Of a stretch of 64,000 bases of DNA, positions 43,267 to 53,899 are shown piece after piece. The stretch is from Piezodorus guildinii (lineage: Eukaryota > Arthropoda > Insecta > Hemiptera > Pentatomidae). A model generated the notes under the pieces. The model was not told where the DNA came from. It saw nothing but the letters and a program-made list of their open reading frames with translations, and did no database searches. Where the stretch lies: the NCBI GenBank assembly GCA_023052935.1, contig CM041294.1, positions 150,622,899-150,686,898 of the forward strand, given 5' to 3'. The first letter of the stretch is position 1; the number at the start of each line of letters is the position of its first letter. The translations under genes were made by a program, and so were the position numbers.

Positions 43267-43667
43267 GGTATGTTTTGAAACATGGGGTCTTGCTGCCGCT
43301 CAGTGAGATCATGAGGTACCCATGTATCGAGCTTTTTTACTTTCCCAATACACTTAAAATGTCTGGAAACAGTAGATGCACTTGCATTTAGTTGTGCTGA
43401 GAGTCCTTTAACTGTTTGGTAGGGGTTTCCTTCTACTGTATTTTTCAGGACATCGTGGTCTGTTACGGACGGAGGTCTTCCTCGGGGTAAGTTTTCCAAG
43501 TCGGTATCCCCAGCTGAAAACTTAGCAAACCAACGGCGAATGGTCCGTTCATTAACACTCCCTCCCCCAAACGCCTTGCAAATATTTCCAGCGGCCTCAG
43601 GTGCTGAATGGCCGAGTTTAAACTCGTACAAAAATATTACTCGAGATTCGCGTGTTTCTATGTTCAT
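43254..43667 (-). pseudogene. Mariner transposase head fragment
   Basis: 137 residues: first HTH around NERTIRRWFAKFSAGD, linker PRGRPPSVTD, second HTH LNASASTVSRHFK, WVPHDLTERQ, then DPMFQNIPCKN past the deletion. It keeps a whole paired-type DNA-binding region but no catalytic residue; it could at most act as a binding competitor if expressed. Confidence 0.8.
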
Positions 43668-43879
43668 ATTTGGAGGTATACTAAAAAGTGGGTAATTGAT
43701 TCGGAAGCTAATGTTTATAATACAAAGGTAGAGGATTAGTAACTGTTTACTTTAAATAAGTAAACATTCGGAAGACAAGAACAACAGAGACCTGCAACTT
43801 CAGAAACTATAAAAACGGACATTTCATGTGAAACAACCCGATAGTTACAACTAAATATAAAAAAAAAAAAAAAATGCCT

Positions 43880-44081
43880 CCGTGCATTATGCAAATTTGT
43901 ACGATTTTGTCAAAAACAACAATAACGATTTTGATGAAACTGGCTATATAGATGTTAAGGCTTATTTATTATTATATCTTAGTATCAGAATTAGGTAACA
44001 ACATTTGATTTTTGAGCTATTGGAACTGGCATATTTCCATTGTAGCTAACTTTCTAAACAGTCTATACATGCTTTAATTTT
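43880..44081 (-). repeat. Repeat X, diverged fragment, target of the J2 insertion
   Basis: Plus strand has TTTTGTCAAAAACAACAATA, 'ACGATTTTGATGAAACTGG' and TAGATGTTAAGG, matching reverse-orientation X. The full J2 element inserted at its right edge. Confidence 0.5.
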
Positions 44082-44541
44082 AAATCTCAAATTCTTTTTT
44101 TTTTTTTTTTTTTTTATTCGTATAAATTACAATTTGTCATAATAGACAATAATAATAGTGCTACATGATCTCATTCATACAATATTTACAATATAAACAA
44201 AAGAAAAGTCAAATTACATAAAATAAAATCAAAATAAATAAACGTATACAATAACAAAATTTATAGACAAAATAAATACAAATAAATGAAGTTAACAAAT
44301 AAATAAACAAAACATGTCTCATTCATACCTATGTACAATATTTACAATCAGCTCGGGAACCCCGGACGGGGCTTGTCCCCCCACTTGTGGAAGGACAAGC
44401 AGAGCCCAAAGGTTCCCAGCGCCTCCCTCTCAGCCGCATCACTGGTGAGAGCCAGCGGAAGCTAAGTGAGGGCGCCACAGCCACAATCACACCGCACATG
44501 AGAGGAGAATCTGACCAGTGTCAGAACTCCAGAATAGATGT

Positions 44542-47226
44542 TTACAATATGTCTCGGGGCCACTGCCGTTTCAACCTTCTAGGAGGGTTGTATGGATGAG
44601 TGGAGCTGGATAGGGATTGTGCTAGAGGATTAGGATGATGAATGAGGTTCTGGTGGAATTTGGAAAATTTAGATGGAATCAGGTCTGAAATAAATGGAAC
44701 ATTAAGGTCGTGGTGCAAGGTATAGTTGGATACATAATAAGGAGCATTTACTATTATTCGCAGGACTTTGGATTGAAAGGATTGAATGCGTTTGATGTTA
44801 GAACGTTTAGCTGTCCCCCACAGTTCAAGTCCGTAGGTCCAGATTGGCTTCAATATTGTCTTGTAAAGTAATAATTTGTTGTCAACTGTAAGCTTAGATT
44901 TTCTGTTTAGTAGTCTGTATAACTGTCCGAATCGTCTGTTGAGTTCTTTTCGTTTAAGTCTTGTATGTGGGTTCCACGTCAATCTTTTGTCTAGTAGTAA
45001 GCCAAGATACCGGACTGTGTCTGAGGAAGGAAGCGGTATGGAATTGAAATAAACCATTGGACAGGATTTGCGTCGAAGGGTGAAGGTGACGTGGGTGCAT
45101 TTGCTTTCATTAACCTTAATACGCCAAGCATTACACCAGTCCTCGATAAGACAAAGGTGTCTTTGCAGTATTAAGGATGCTATTTCAGGATCGGAATTGG
45201 ATGATAGGATGGCGGTGTCATCTGCAAATGTTGCCAGAAAGGTGTCAGGATGATTAGGAATATCAGCAGTGTAAAGGATGTAGAGGACGGGTCCCAAGAC
45301 GCTGCCTTGAGGAACACCGGCCTCAATGGGATAAAAGTTAGAAAATTCTACACCACAGCGAACTCGGAAGGAGCGGTTTGAGAGATAGGATCGTAGAATG
45401 AGGTATAGAGACTGGGGTAAATGCGTTTTAAGCTTGAAGAATAATCCGGTGTGCCATACCCGGTCAAAAGCTTGCGCTATGTCCAGAAACGCACCAGAAC
45501 AATACTCTTTGCATTCAAGGGCTGAGGAAATATGGTCTACAACTCGGAGTCCTTGTTGAACAGTGGAATGATGAGCACGGAAACCAAACTTATGGGAAGC
45601 AAGATTTTGTGATTCTAATATAGGCAGGATTCGTTTTAGAAGGAGTTTTTCAAACACTTTTAAGAGGATGGGGAGTAGACTAATAGGTCTGTAAGATGAA
45701 GTGTTGCTGGAAGGTTTACCTGGTTCTAGGAAGAGAATGATTGTGGAATGTTTCCACAAGAGAGGAAAATAGGTGGTGCGTAGGATGCAGTTGTAGATAT
45801 AGGTTAGGAATATAATAGCTTTCTGCGGAAGTTGACGGAGGATCTGGGGGGTAAGGAGATCATGTCCAGGAGATTTACGGAGGGTCAGTTTTTGGAGAAG
45901 ATATTTAACCTCAGAGGGATTAATAGCTTTAGGAGGTAGGGAAAGAGGTATTGGTGACAAAAGGAAGTCTTGTACTGCTGCGGTATGATTGCTTTGGGAT
46001 TCCGGGTGAGGAGTGAATACTTTGGAGAGGTGTGTGGCGAATTCCTCGGCTTTATCTTCATCAGACGCAGCCCAGGAGTCATCACCACGCCGGAGAGGAT
46101 GAGAAACTTGATGGGATTTTAAAATCTTCTTCGTGACATTCCACAGGGAATTGTCACTAGCTGACAGAGAGGAGAGGTAGGAATTAAAGGACTGGGAACG
46201 GAAGGTCGCCAACTCCTGCTTCAATTGTCTACAATAGAAGTTATAGGAGCGGCGATCTGTTGGGTGTCGGGTGCGCTGCCATAATGATCTGGCACGGCGT
46301 TTTGCATGGATTAGGTCTGTAAGGTGTTGAGGCAAATGGTTTTGGTGAGGAGTTATATTGGAGTGCTTAGGAGAGGAGGCAGTCCAGACAGCTTGCTGAA
46401 TGGCGGTGGTGAAGGAGTAGACGGAATCGTCAAGGTCTTCTGGGGTTTTGAGGGTCGCTCTGAGGTTAATATTATCGGTCAGGATTTGGCGAAATAGGTT
46501 CCAGTTGACAGGGCCTCGGATAAATGACGGTGAGATAGGTTTTGGAATTGGAGTGAGAGATACTTTTAGGATCAGTGGACTATGGTCTGAGGATAGTTCA
46601 TCAAGTCGAGTTACAGATAAGTTGAGGGAGCCTAATCCGCTGTGAATGGAGAAGTCAAGGATGTCAGGATTACGGTTGGGATCGGTTGGCCAGTAGGTAG
46701 GGGAATCAGGAGGTAGGAGATTGAAATGACGGGAATTGAGTGCAGACAGCAAATTTCGTCCACGAGAATTCGTGGTTCTCGAACCCCACTGTTGATGCTT
46801 GGCATTTAAGTCTGCACCCAGAATGAAATGATTTCCTAAGGAATTTAGAAAGGATACAAATTCGGTGTTGGAAATGGAGTGTTTGGGAGGGCAATATGCT
46901 GATGTAAGGGTTACCGGAAAGGAAAAAGTTTTGATTACTATGGCTGTGGTTTGTAGGAAATCATAGGTAGGAAGTGGGAGTAAGTGATGAGAGAGGGACT
47001 GGTGCACAATGGCAGCAGTACCGGCATGGGCTTTGCCGTCTGGGTGGTCCGTACGGTATGTTACGTATTGAGGTATTTTGAAGAACTGTTTAGTGGTTAG
47101 TCTAGTTTCAGTAATAAGTGCTACGTCAACGTTTTTGTCTTGCAATAAAGCTGTAAGTTCGTCAGTATGATTTCTAACACCATTCGCATTCCATAGGAGA
47201 ATGGATAAGGAGTTAGGTGAAGTCAT
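44542..47226 (-). CDS. J2 ORF2: apurinic-like endonuclease plus reverse transcriptase
   Basis: 894 residues, uninterrupted. Residues 1-230 form an APE-type endonuclease: LLWNANGVRNH near the start, ITETRL near 40, GADLNAKHQQWGS near 140, LDFSIH and SDHSPL near 190-215. The RT lies at about 430-700: LRKSPGHDLL, SYRPISLLP, FLDIAQAFDRVWH (first catalytic Asp), AGVPQGSVLGPVLY, and FADD near 667-670. The end is the family signature PPRRLKRQWPRDIL. It would nick target DNA and copy J2 RNA at the nick. Start: the ATG at 47224-47226 directly abuts the ORF1 stop. No disabling change is visible. Confidence 0.95.
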   Translation of the reverse strand: MTSPNSLSILLWNANGVRNHTDELTALLQDKNVDVALITETRLTTKQFFKIPQYVTYRTDHPDGKAHAGTAAIVHQSLSHHLLPLPTYDFLQTTAIVIKTFSFPVTLTSAYCPPKHSISNTEFVSFLNSLGNHFILGADLNAKHQQWGSRTTNSRGRNLLSALNSRHFNLLPPDSPTYWPTDPNRNPDILDFSIHSGLGSLNLSVTRLDELSSDHSPLILKVSLTPIPKPISPSFIRGPVNWNLFRQILTDNINLRATLKTPEDLDDSVYSFTTAIQQAVWTASSPKHSNITPHQNHLPQHLTDLIHAKRRARSLWQRTRHPTDRRSYNFYCRQLKQELATFRSQSFNSYLSSLSASDNSLWNVTKKILKSHQVSHPLRRGDDSWAASDEDKAEEFATHLSKVFTPHPESQSNHTAAVQDFLLSPIPLSLPPKAINPSEVKYLLQKLTLRKSPGHDLLTPQILRQLPQKAIIFLTYIYNCILRTTYFPLLWKHSTIILFLEPGKPSSNTSSYRPISLLPILLKVFEKLLLKRILPILESQNLASHKFGFRAHHSTVQQGLRVVDHISSALECKEYCSGAFLDIAQAFDRVWHTGLFFKLKTHLPQSLYLILRSYLSNRSFRVRCGVEFSNFYPIEAGVPQGSVLGPVLYILYTADIPNHPDTFLATFADDTAILSSNSDPEIASLILQRHLCLIEDWCNAWRIKVNESKCTHVTFTLRRKSCPMVYFNSIPLPSSDTVRYLGLLLDKRLTWNPHTRLKRKELNRRFGQLYRLLNRKSKLTVDNKLLLYKTILKPIWTYGLELWGTAKRSNIKRIQSFQSKVLRIIVNAPYYVSNYTLHHDLNVPFISDLIPSKFSKFHQNLIHHPNPLAQSLSSSTHPYNPPRRLKRQWPRDIL

Positions 47227-48538
47227 TTAAGGATTTTTTAAGGAAGGGATTAAGTTTGATACAAGATTAGTAAGTAGTGATATTAGCGGCATAACGAGTG
47301 ATTTGATTTCAGTGATGAAGGATGTCATCAAACTTGTAAGGTCTGAGACATTTGATGGAGGAGGAATATGAGAAATTTGATGCGGATGAGGTTTTTGAGG
47401 GTTGGGTAAATTTTGAGGAATAGCTGGTTGTGGAACGGTTTGAGGATTTTGAAGTGTGCGTTGTTCCGGCAGGGCCTCGGCCTCTTTGTTCTGGTTCCCA
47501 CCTCCAAGTAGATGAGCAAATGTAACATTGGAATCAATTGTTTTTGAAGGTTGTCTTCTGCTTCTGATCGGTTCAGCTGTTTCATCCAGATTCTGAGGTT
47601 TTTGGTATCTGCTTTTGAGGTTCTTGTAGATTTGACATCCTTTGTAGCTAGCCGGGTGGTCCTTGAGGCACAGAGCACAAACTGCGGGTGTTGATCTTGG
47701 TCTTGTACATTCTTCTGACTTATGTTGTTCACCGCATTTCACACAGCGTGGTATGTGGTGACAATAACTTCTAGTATGACCATATGCCTGACAATTGTGG
47801 CACTGCACTATTTCTTTCTTAGTGTAAGGTTTTTCAACTCTTACACTAGTATAGTATAATCTATTGAGGTCATAAATTTTTTCGACTCCTGCTGATGGCT
47901 CCAAGTCCACAAAGAATAGAGGCAGTGGAATTTTATTCTTTTAAGATGATGGTGACTTGCCGCACTTTATAGCCTATCTCCGTCAGTTCTTCTTGGATAG
48001 CTGCTGCTGGTGTCGAAGGGTGTAGGTTTCTAATTACAACCCTTAAAGCTCTCTCCTGGCGTAACTGATATGTATGAAAATCAGCTTTGGTCTCCGTCAG
48101 ATATTTTACTATTTTTTTGTAGGTTTCGGCGGTAGTCGGGGATATTTTAGTATCACTGGTTCTACTTATACAATAATAACTGTTAGGATCGGTTAATTTA
48201 TTTAGATGCGCACACAGTAGTTGAAAGTTTTTAATATTTTTAACAAATATTGGTGGAGGTTGTGGTTCTTTTGGTATAGGAGAAGATTCCATTGTTTCTT
48301 TTTCAATTTGAAGGATCTGAAATGGGTTCGGTGTAAAAAACGGCGATTCTTCAGATAATCCTTGTGATGATGTGCTAGGCTGTGGTCCTAAAGAGGTAGC
48401 TGAAGCAGTCGCTGGTGGAATCATTTTTTTATTATTATCACGGCGAGGTCTCTGTTTTGTGGGAGACGAGTTTGAACCTGCAGATCTAGATCTTTTACTT
48501 GTAACTTTCGAGGACATCACTTGATGAAAATATCGCAT
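47227..48538 (-). pseudogene. J2 ORF1: gag-like RNA-binding protein, one frameshift
   Basis: Two frames make one gag. The first (48538-47933, 201 residues) has a basic Ser-rich N-terminus and a PRE-C2HC-type region (QLRQERALRVVIRNLHPSTP). The second (from about 47925, with its first ATG at 47910, to 47227) continues KIPLPLFFVDLEP and has three zinc knuckles: CHNCQAYGHTRSYC, CVKCGEQHKSEEC, CALCLKDHPASYKGC. A single-base shift at the A-rich AAAAGAATAAAA (about 47930-47941) separates them. It could be a recent indel or, less likely, programmed frameshifting. ORF1 proteins of this kind package element RNA. Confidence 0.88.
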
Positions 48539-48892
48539 TGATTAAAAAAAAATAAATAGGAATAAATATATAATGGAATAAGAATAAGAAGGAAAAAAAT
48601 AAATAAAAGAAAGATAAGGAAAATAAAAGCAAGCCCGAGCTTGCCGAGCTAGCGGCAATCAGCTGATCAGTGACCCTCCTTTCACTTTTTCGTGATTGTA
48701 CAAAGTAAATTATAACTTTGCTTACCGAAATTTCTCCAATATTCACTGCTGTAGTATTCCTGAGGTCTAGTGATGTTTTCCAGACTGAACTCAAGCGAAT
48801 TCCTACTGAAAAAAGCAAAAATCTGAGAGACGAAGTAACGTATGATTGTTATCATCGAGCGCATCAGCTGATCATTTCAAATCTCAAATTCT

Positions 48893-49230
48893 AACGTCGA
48901 AAAGGTAAATTTATAAAATACATATTACGATTACTTTTCATATACCTGGAATGTTTGTTATTGTTGACTTTGTCTTTTCATTTAAACTCTCATGTGATTC
49001 TTCGTCGGTGTCATTGTTTAGATTGCCATCTAAACTAAATTTAACCTGTAATAATAGTAGTTTACTTATCTTAAAACATATTGATTTTAATGAGTTACAA
49101 TCATGCATCTTTTTTTCAACGATTAATAACGATATTTTTATTCATGATCAAACAACGGTTTACAAAAGTAAAAATATTATTTAATTACTGAAAAAGACAG
49201 GAAGTAAAACGAGATAAATGAGATGTCCTA
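48893..49230. other. No recognised gene
   Basis: A 77-codon frame (48951-49184) has no recognised domain. Flanking sequence of the J2 insertion. Confidence 0.3.
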
Positions 49231-49345
49231 CACCGGTGTTTCACTGCCCTAACGACACACATGACATATGAATAATAAACAGTAATGGTCCGGCTATTGA
49301 TCCTTGCAGCACTCCACTGATGGGGAGAACATCCTCTGGACCATT
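49231..49345 (-). pseudogene. Short remnant of a non-LTR reverse transcriptase
   Basis: The minus strand reads SGVLQGSIAGPLLFIIHM, a decayed form of the RT motif SGVPQGSxLGPLLF. Nothing else of the element is recognisable nearby. Confidence 0.55.
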
Positions 49346-49767
49346 TGATAATTAGGATTTAGTTAGGGCTGAGTGTTCCTCGTTAGTGTACTGTGTACTT
49401 GCCCATTCTAACAAACAACTTTAACGACTGCGCTAAGTGTAGTCTGTGCATTAACTTCGCCGTCACCAGTAGGATCTACGATAACTAGATCTCTGATTAA
49501 TAATTAAATAGTATGTTGTATGGAGCCGCTGAATCATAAAGGATAATGTATATTGTATGTATCATAGGGTAGTAGCTTTATCCTCGGATGAGTCGACTCC
49601 TGAACTATGAGATGTTCAAAGTTTAGAGAGGGGTTAGAAGCCATCCTCTATGAAAGTCAGGACAATAATTAACATGGTATCTTCCGAAATATATATCGTA
49701 ATCTCTGAGGCAGAAAAGAAATAGACTTGTTTAAAATTCTTCCATAAACCATTTTATTAAAATAAAA
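49346..49767. other. No recognised gene
   Basis: Unassigned; may include further remnant of the same old RT. Confidence 0.3.
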
Positions 49768-49893
49768 ATCTGGTGCGGGCAACACACGACTTTCACATAC
49801 CTCTGTTTTATAAATCGATTGAAAAAAATTCAAATACAGTTGGAGATAAAAACTATTAAGGAATTAATAAAATGGAATTTTTTTAGAAATATG
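49768..49893 (+). repeat. Repeat X, left-end fragment
   Basis: AAAATCTGGTGCGGGCAACAC…ACTTTCACATACC start and the ATATGTGTT block; cut off by the RTE-like fragment that follows. Confidence 0.8.
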
Positions 49894-50309
49894 TGTTACG
49901 AATTCCACGGTGTGTAACGTTCTAAACTCCCCAGTGGCCTCATCTCTCTTCGGACCAAATATTTTACACAGTACCTTGTTTTCGAAAACCTTAAGCCGTT
50001 GTTCATCCTTCAAAGTAAGCGGCTACGTTTCACATCCGTAAAGAACCGTCGGAAGAATAATAGTTTTATAACTTCCAACCTTTAAGGTTTTAGATAGAAG
50101 CCGGGAACTAAGTAACTTAGCAACTGAATAATAACACGCATTTCCCACCTTTAACCGGGACTTTATTTCTTCCTGGATTTCATTTTTTCTTGTTATCATT
50201 GAACCTAAATACTTGAATTTCTCTACGTATTCAAAAGTATGCCCTGATATATCAATATCACCAAAATCGCCACCGTTTCTGCTACTAATCATATATTTCG
50301 TCTTATCGG

Positions 50310-50315
<6 letters not shown>
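49894..50315 (-). pseudogene. Rt3: RTE-like RT fragment
   Basis: The minus strand carries the frame 50292-50023 (GHTFEYVEKFKYLGSMITRK…LPTVLYGCET), then after a stop the KVFENKVL and PKRDEATGEF region. Both ends are missing: it stops on one side in a (TA)n run and on the other inside an X repeat, without a (TTA)n tail. Confidence 0.8.

Positions 50316-50371
<56 letters not shown>
50316..50371. repeat. (TA)n microsatellite
   Basis: About 28 TA units at the broken end of Rt3. Confidence 0.95.
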
Positions 50372-50373
<2 letters not shown>

Positions 50374-50880
50374 ATTTTATTTATTTGTCTTTAGGGCAAT
50401 TCCCATACAAATAGAGCTGGCTGGCACAGCACAATTGATAAATTTATCACCAGCAAATATATTGATTACAATTCGAATAAATATTTAAAACAAAAACAAC
50501 AAAACACATATACAGCAGTAAGCATAAAGGTGCTGCTATCTTTATGATTAATTTCATCCAGCATATACATAAATATCATAAATTAAATATAAGCATATCA
50601 ATAAACAATGCAAAAATAATGGTACTAAAGCGAATACTAATTCCCCATAAATTACTAACAAGTCCCGTAACCCTTAAGAATGATTAAAATTCTGAGAAAG
50701 ATCTTGAAATCTTATTTTAAGATTCTCTTTGACAAAAATAAATAATGATTTCAGCTCCATTACGCGGGTTCCGCAAGAATTTCGTAAAAGCCATCAATAC
50801 TCACTTCATTTAATACGGGCATATAACGGGTTCTATGTCATGGTATGAGGGACATCGAGCAAAATAACGGAAACAATATT
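50372..50880. other. Possible retroposon 3' region, minus strand
   Basis: Read on the minus strand it ends GGGAATTGCCCTAAAGACAA then ATAAATAAAATTAT followed by (TA)n, like the 3' tail of some non-LTR elements. No coding sequence is recognised. Confidence 0.3.
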
Positions 50881-50903
50881 TATATATTATATTTTATATA
50901 TAT

Positions 50904-50942
<39 letters not shown>
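50881..50942. repeat. (TA)n microsatellite
   Basis: Interrupted TA dinucleotide run. Confidence 0.9.
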
Positions 50943-51784
50943 TTCTGTACTTGTTAGTTCTTAATAGTTAAACTGCATGTATTTATTGTAGTTTCTTGGC
51001 CCATTTAACCTACATATTTTCCTAAACATAGATTTCCATCTGAGCTCATTAGAATTATTTTTATTTTCCTTGGTTAAAGTTATATTAATCGACCATGAAC
51101 ATAACTAATATTTAGACGTATCGGAATGTGATACATTTTAATGGCGATGAAGCTGAGACTTTAAATTGCAGGATTCAGGAGATTTTATAATAAGTATTTC
51201 GACTGATAATGCCGATTAATAATTCCTTTAAAATATCAACGTAATAACATAAACGGGATATAATAAATTAAAGTATTATGATTATGTTGATGGATTAAAT
51301 TCGTGATGAGAAGAAATAGTGAATTATTTACACAAAGAAACAGCGCTTTTGAATAAATTATAAGATAATTTTCTGATAAGATGAAGACAGAATGTTGAAC
51401 CTATTTAACATATTTTGTAGAAATGAAATTCAAAACAAGCCGGATGGCCACTAGAGAAAACACTTCCTGCTTCTCAAGTTCCTTTTAATTTCCTCTACTT
51501 CCTCCTAGCTCAGTATTACCCTAGACCAATCCTTTATCTAAATGCAAAAATGTGTTTGTTGAAGAGTTTTTTATCTTTCTTCCCAGACATCTCGAGACAC
51601 TGTCCGTAAAACTGGGAGACCTTCATTAGAGTAGATGAATAGTAATGAGCAAGTCTGTTTTGTTTACTTTTTAGCTGTTAATCTCTTTAAATGGGCTCCT
51701 CTATTTTAAATTCTTAAAACGGCAAAATTATATTAGCTTTTAAACGTTATATTATAAATTTAATTACTATTCTTATGCCAATGA
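50943..51784. other. AT-rich spacer, no gene seen
   Basis: No recognised frame. 51705-51785 has weak similarity to X (TAGCTTTTAAACGTTATATT … ACTATTCTTATG). Confidence 0.3.
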
Positions 51785-53600
51785 CATTGCATGTTATCAG
51801 TTAATAATGATCCTACATCGCCTTTTAAACTCTCCAATCCCACATCAGAGACCTTGAGGTATGCTGTCAGAATTGGAGAATTAAAATGAATTCCAATAAA
51901 TCCCCAAAATATTTTTACCCTTCGTCGAGGCACCCGGGATTGCTTTACAAGCTTCGCCTATTTCTCCCTCCTACTTATTTTCTTATTATACAGTCCTACC
52001 TTGCTGATAGATCTTTCCAAATAAATCACCACAGCTCCTATTCCTCCCTTTTTTCTCAATCTGCTGGTGTTCCCCAAGGCAGCATCCTAGGACCTGTCCT
52101 TTATACAGTCTACACAGCTGATATCCCAACCCATCCTAATACTTTCCTTTCGACTTATGCTGATGACACGTGTGTGCTATCGGTAGATAATGATCCATTT
52201 ACTGCCTCCCACACTCTTCAATCCCATATCCGAGACCTTGAAGTGTGGTGTCAGAAATGGAGAATTAAAATTAATTCTAACAAACCCCACCAAATAACCT
52301 TTACCCTACGCCGTAAACCAATGACTTCCTGCCCCACAGTATCCTTTAATGACACTCCACTAGCCCCTGTTGAACAGATTTGATACCTCGGACTCCACCT
52401 TGACAAACGTCTGACTTGGAATCCCCGTACAAGACTGAAAAGACAAGAAACTGCCCGACGTTTTCGACTACTCCAACACTTACTGGACAAACGCTCCAAT
52501 CTTCCACTTAATTACAAAAGACTTATTTATATGACCATCATAAGACCGATATGGACTTACGGAGTAGAGCTATGGGGCTCTACCAAACCATCAAATTCTT
52601 CTCGTATCCAATCCTTACAATCCAAAATCCTTCGTAAAATCCTTAACGCTCCTTACTTTGTCACGAATAAGCTCATCCATAAAGACCTTAATATCCCATA
52701 TGTTACTGAATTAGCCCGAACCAGATATCAATCATTCCATGAAAAGCTCCATTTCCACTCTAATCCACTAGTTTCTATCCTATCATCCTCTTCTATTCCT
52801 GACAATCCTCCGAGGCGTCTGAAAAGAAGATGGCCCCGAGACCTTCTAGTTCAAATTTTTTTAGAGTGCTGCCGATGGGTGGCATCTCTTCATGTATATC
52901 ATGTCAGATTACTGTATCCATCACATTTACTTGTTGTATATAATTATACAGTTGTAAATATCAATAAATATGTTTAATAATAATAACCCTTCGTCGAAAA
53001 CCTATGAATTCCTGCCTCACAGTGTCCTTTAATGATATTCTGCTTGTCCCGGTTGAACAGATCCGCTATTTAAGACTCCTGCTTGACAAACGCCTTATAT
53101 TGAATCCGCATACAAGACTGAAAAGACAAGAAACTGCTCGACGTTTTTGGCTACTCCAACACTAACTAGACAGACGCTCTAACCTTTTACTTTAGTACCC
53201 ATTTACATAACAATTATAAGGCCTATCTGGACCTACGGAGTTGAGCTTTGGGGCTCTACTAAACCATCCAATTCTTCCAGTAAAATTCCTTACAATCCAA
53301 AATCCTTCGTATAATCCTTACGCTCCTACTTTGTAACGAATAAATCATTCATAAAGACCTTATGTAGTGATTTGGCCGTACCAGTTCATTCCTTCCATAA
53401 CAAACTCCACTACTTTCAATCCTTGCTTCTCTTCAATTCCTGATAATCCACCAAGGCGTCTGAAGAAAAGATGGCCTTGTTTAGATTGGCTACTAGAGTG
53501 TTGCCAATGGACAGTTTCTCTTCATGTTTTTCATGTATACTATATTTTATCAGCATATTTACTTGATGTATTATAAGATAAATGTCAATAAAATAAAAAA
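51785..53600 (+). pseudogene. J1 retrotransposon, older copy split by a younger J1
   Basis: Left half 51785-51928 (decayed codons after the YADD box: NDPTSPFKLSNPTS…) and right half 52998-53600 (LRRKPMNSCLTVSFND-like, LDKRLILNPHTRLKRQE, thumb, C-terminus, 3' UTR with AATAAAATAAAAAAG). Joined at the TSD they read in register. Many frameshifts; an old insertion. Confidence 0.85.
51929..52985 (+). mobile_element. J1 retrotransposon, younger 5'-truncated copy nested in J1
   Basis: Perfect TSD ACCCTTCGTCGA at 51917-51928 and 52986-52997. The frame 51886-52383 covers RT from LYKLRLFLPPTYF through SAGVPQGSILGPVLY and STYADDTCVLS; a stop at 52381 is followed by LDKRLTWNPRTRLKRQE, then the open frame 52531-52977 with WTYGVELWGSTKPS to PPRRLKRRWPRDLLV. 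The tail is AATAAATATGTTTAATAAT. It is the longest J1 copy and the best template for the family consensus. Confidence 0.9.
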
Positions 53601-53615
53601 GAAATTACTATTCTT

Positions 53616-53859
53616 GGGGTCACGTGTGGTGTAGTGGTTAGCAAAACAGCTTCATATGCTCAAGGTGGCAGGTTCATATCTGGCAAATGACACTTTTTTT
53701 AAAAATCAAGAGAGTTAAAAATCCTTGCTTATGCCGTCTTTCGAACGGGGCGTAAAATGGTGGTCTCGGGCCTGTGCAATATCAGGTACTTGTTAAAAAT
53801 CCCTTTCCTAAAAAAAAACTGGATAGACAAAATTTGGTATTCCCACAAAAGCTTAAAAC
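53616..53859 (+). mobile_element. tRNA-derived SINE with 14-bp TSD
   Basis: AAATTACTATTCTT at 53602-53615 and 53860-53873. The head GGTGTAGTGGTTAGCAAAAC is tRNA-like with a clear A box. The body is diverged (TTATGCCGTCTTTCGAACGG, TATCAGGTACTTGTTAAAA) and the tail is worn. Confidence 0.88.
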
Positions 53860-53899
53860 AAATTACTATTCTTATATACATAAAAAAATAAATATTTTG

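Larger units (their letters stand above)
42928..43841 (-). mobile_element. Mariner-like element M5, internally deleted
   Basis: TA at 42926-42927 and 43842-43843, with terminal inverted repeats at both ends. 914 bp, against about 1.3 kb for a full mariner. The head frame (43254-43667) and the tail frame (42976-43266) are both open but in different frames across the shared deletion junction. It is the best-preserved copy of this deletion form. Confidence 0.93.
44096..48878 (-). mobile_element. Near-complete Jockey-like retrotransposon J2
   Basis: 4.78 kb bounded by a perfect 14-bp TSD, AAATCTCAAATTCT, at 44082-44095 and 48879-48892. On the minus strand, in order: 5' UTR (48539-48878), gag-like ORF1 with one frameshift, ORF2 with endonuclease and RT, a 3' UTR of ~425 bp (the GC-rich part near 44340-44540 recurs at 32665-32870), and a poly(A) at 44096-44115. 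It is the only element in the window with both ends and a full-length ORF2. The perfect TSD and open ORF2 indicate a recent insertion. Confidence 0.95.

Noticed and set aside
45068..45253. Plus-strand frames inside J2 ORF2
   Set aside because: Antisense shadows of the RT coding sequence.
47328..47732. 134-codon frame overlapping J2 ORF1 in another frame
   Set aside because: It is a shadow of ORF1: the zinc-knuckle frame is conserved with Jockey gag proteins and this one is not.
49231..49345. Considered as part of the J2 element or J1
   Set aside because: The RT motif differs from both and lies outside the J2 TSD; it is a separate old remnant.
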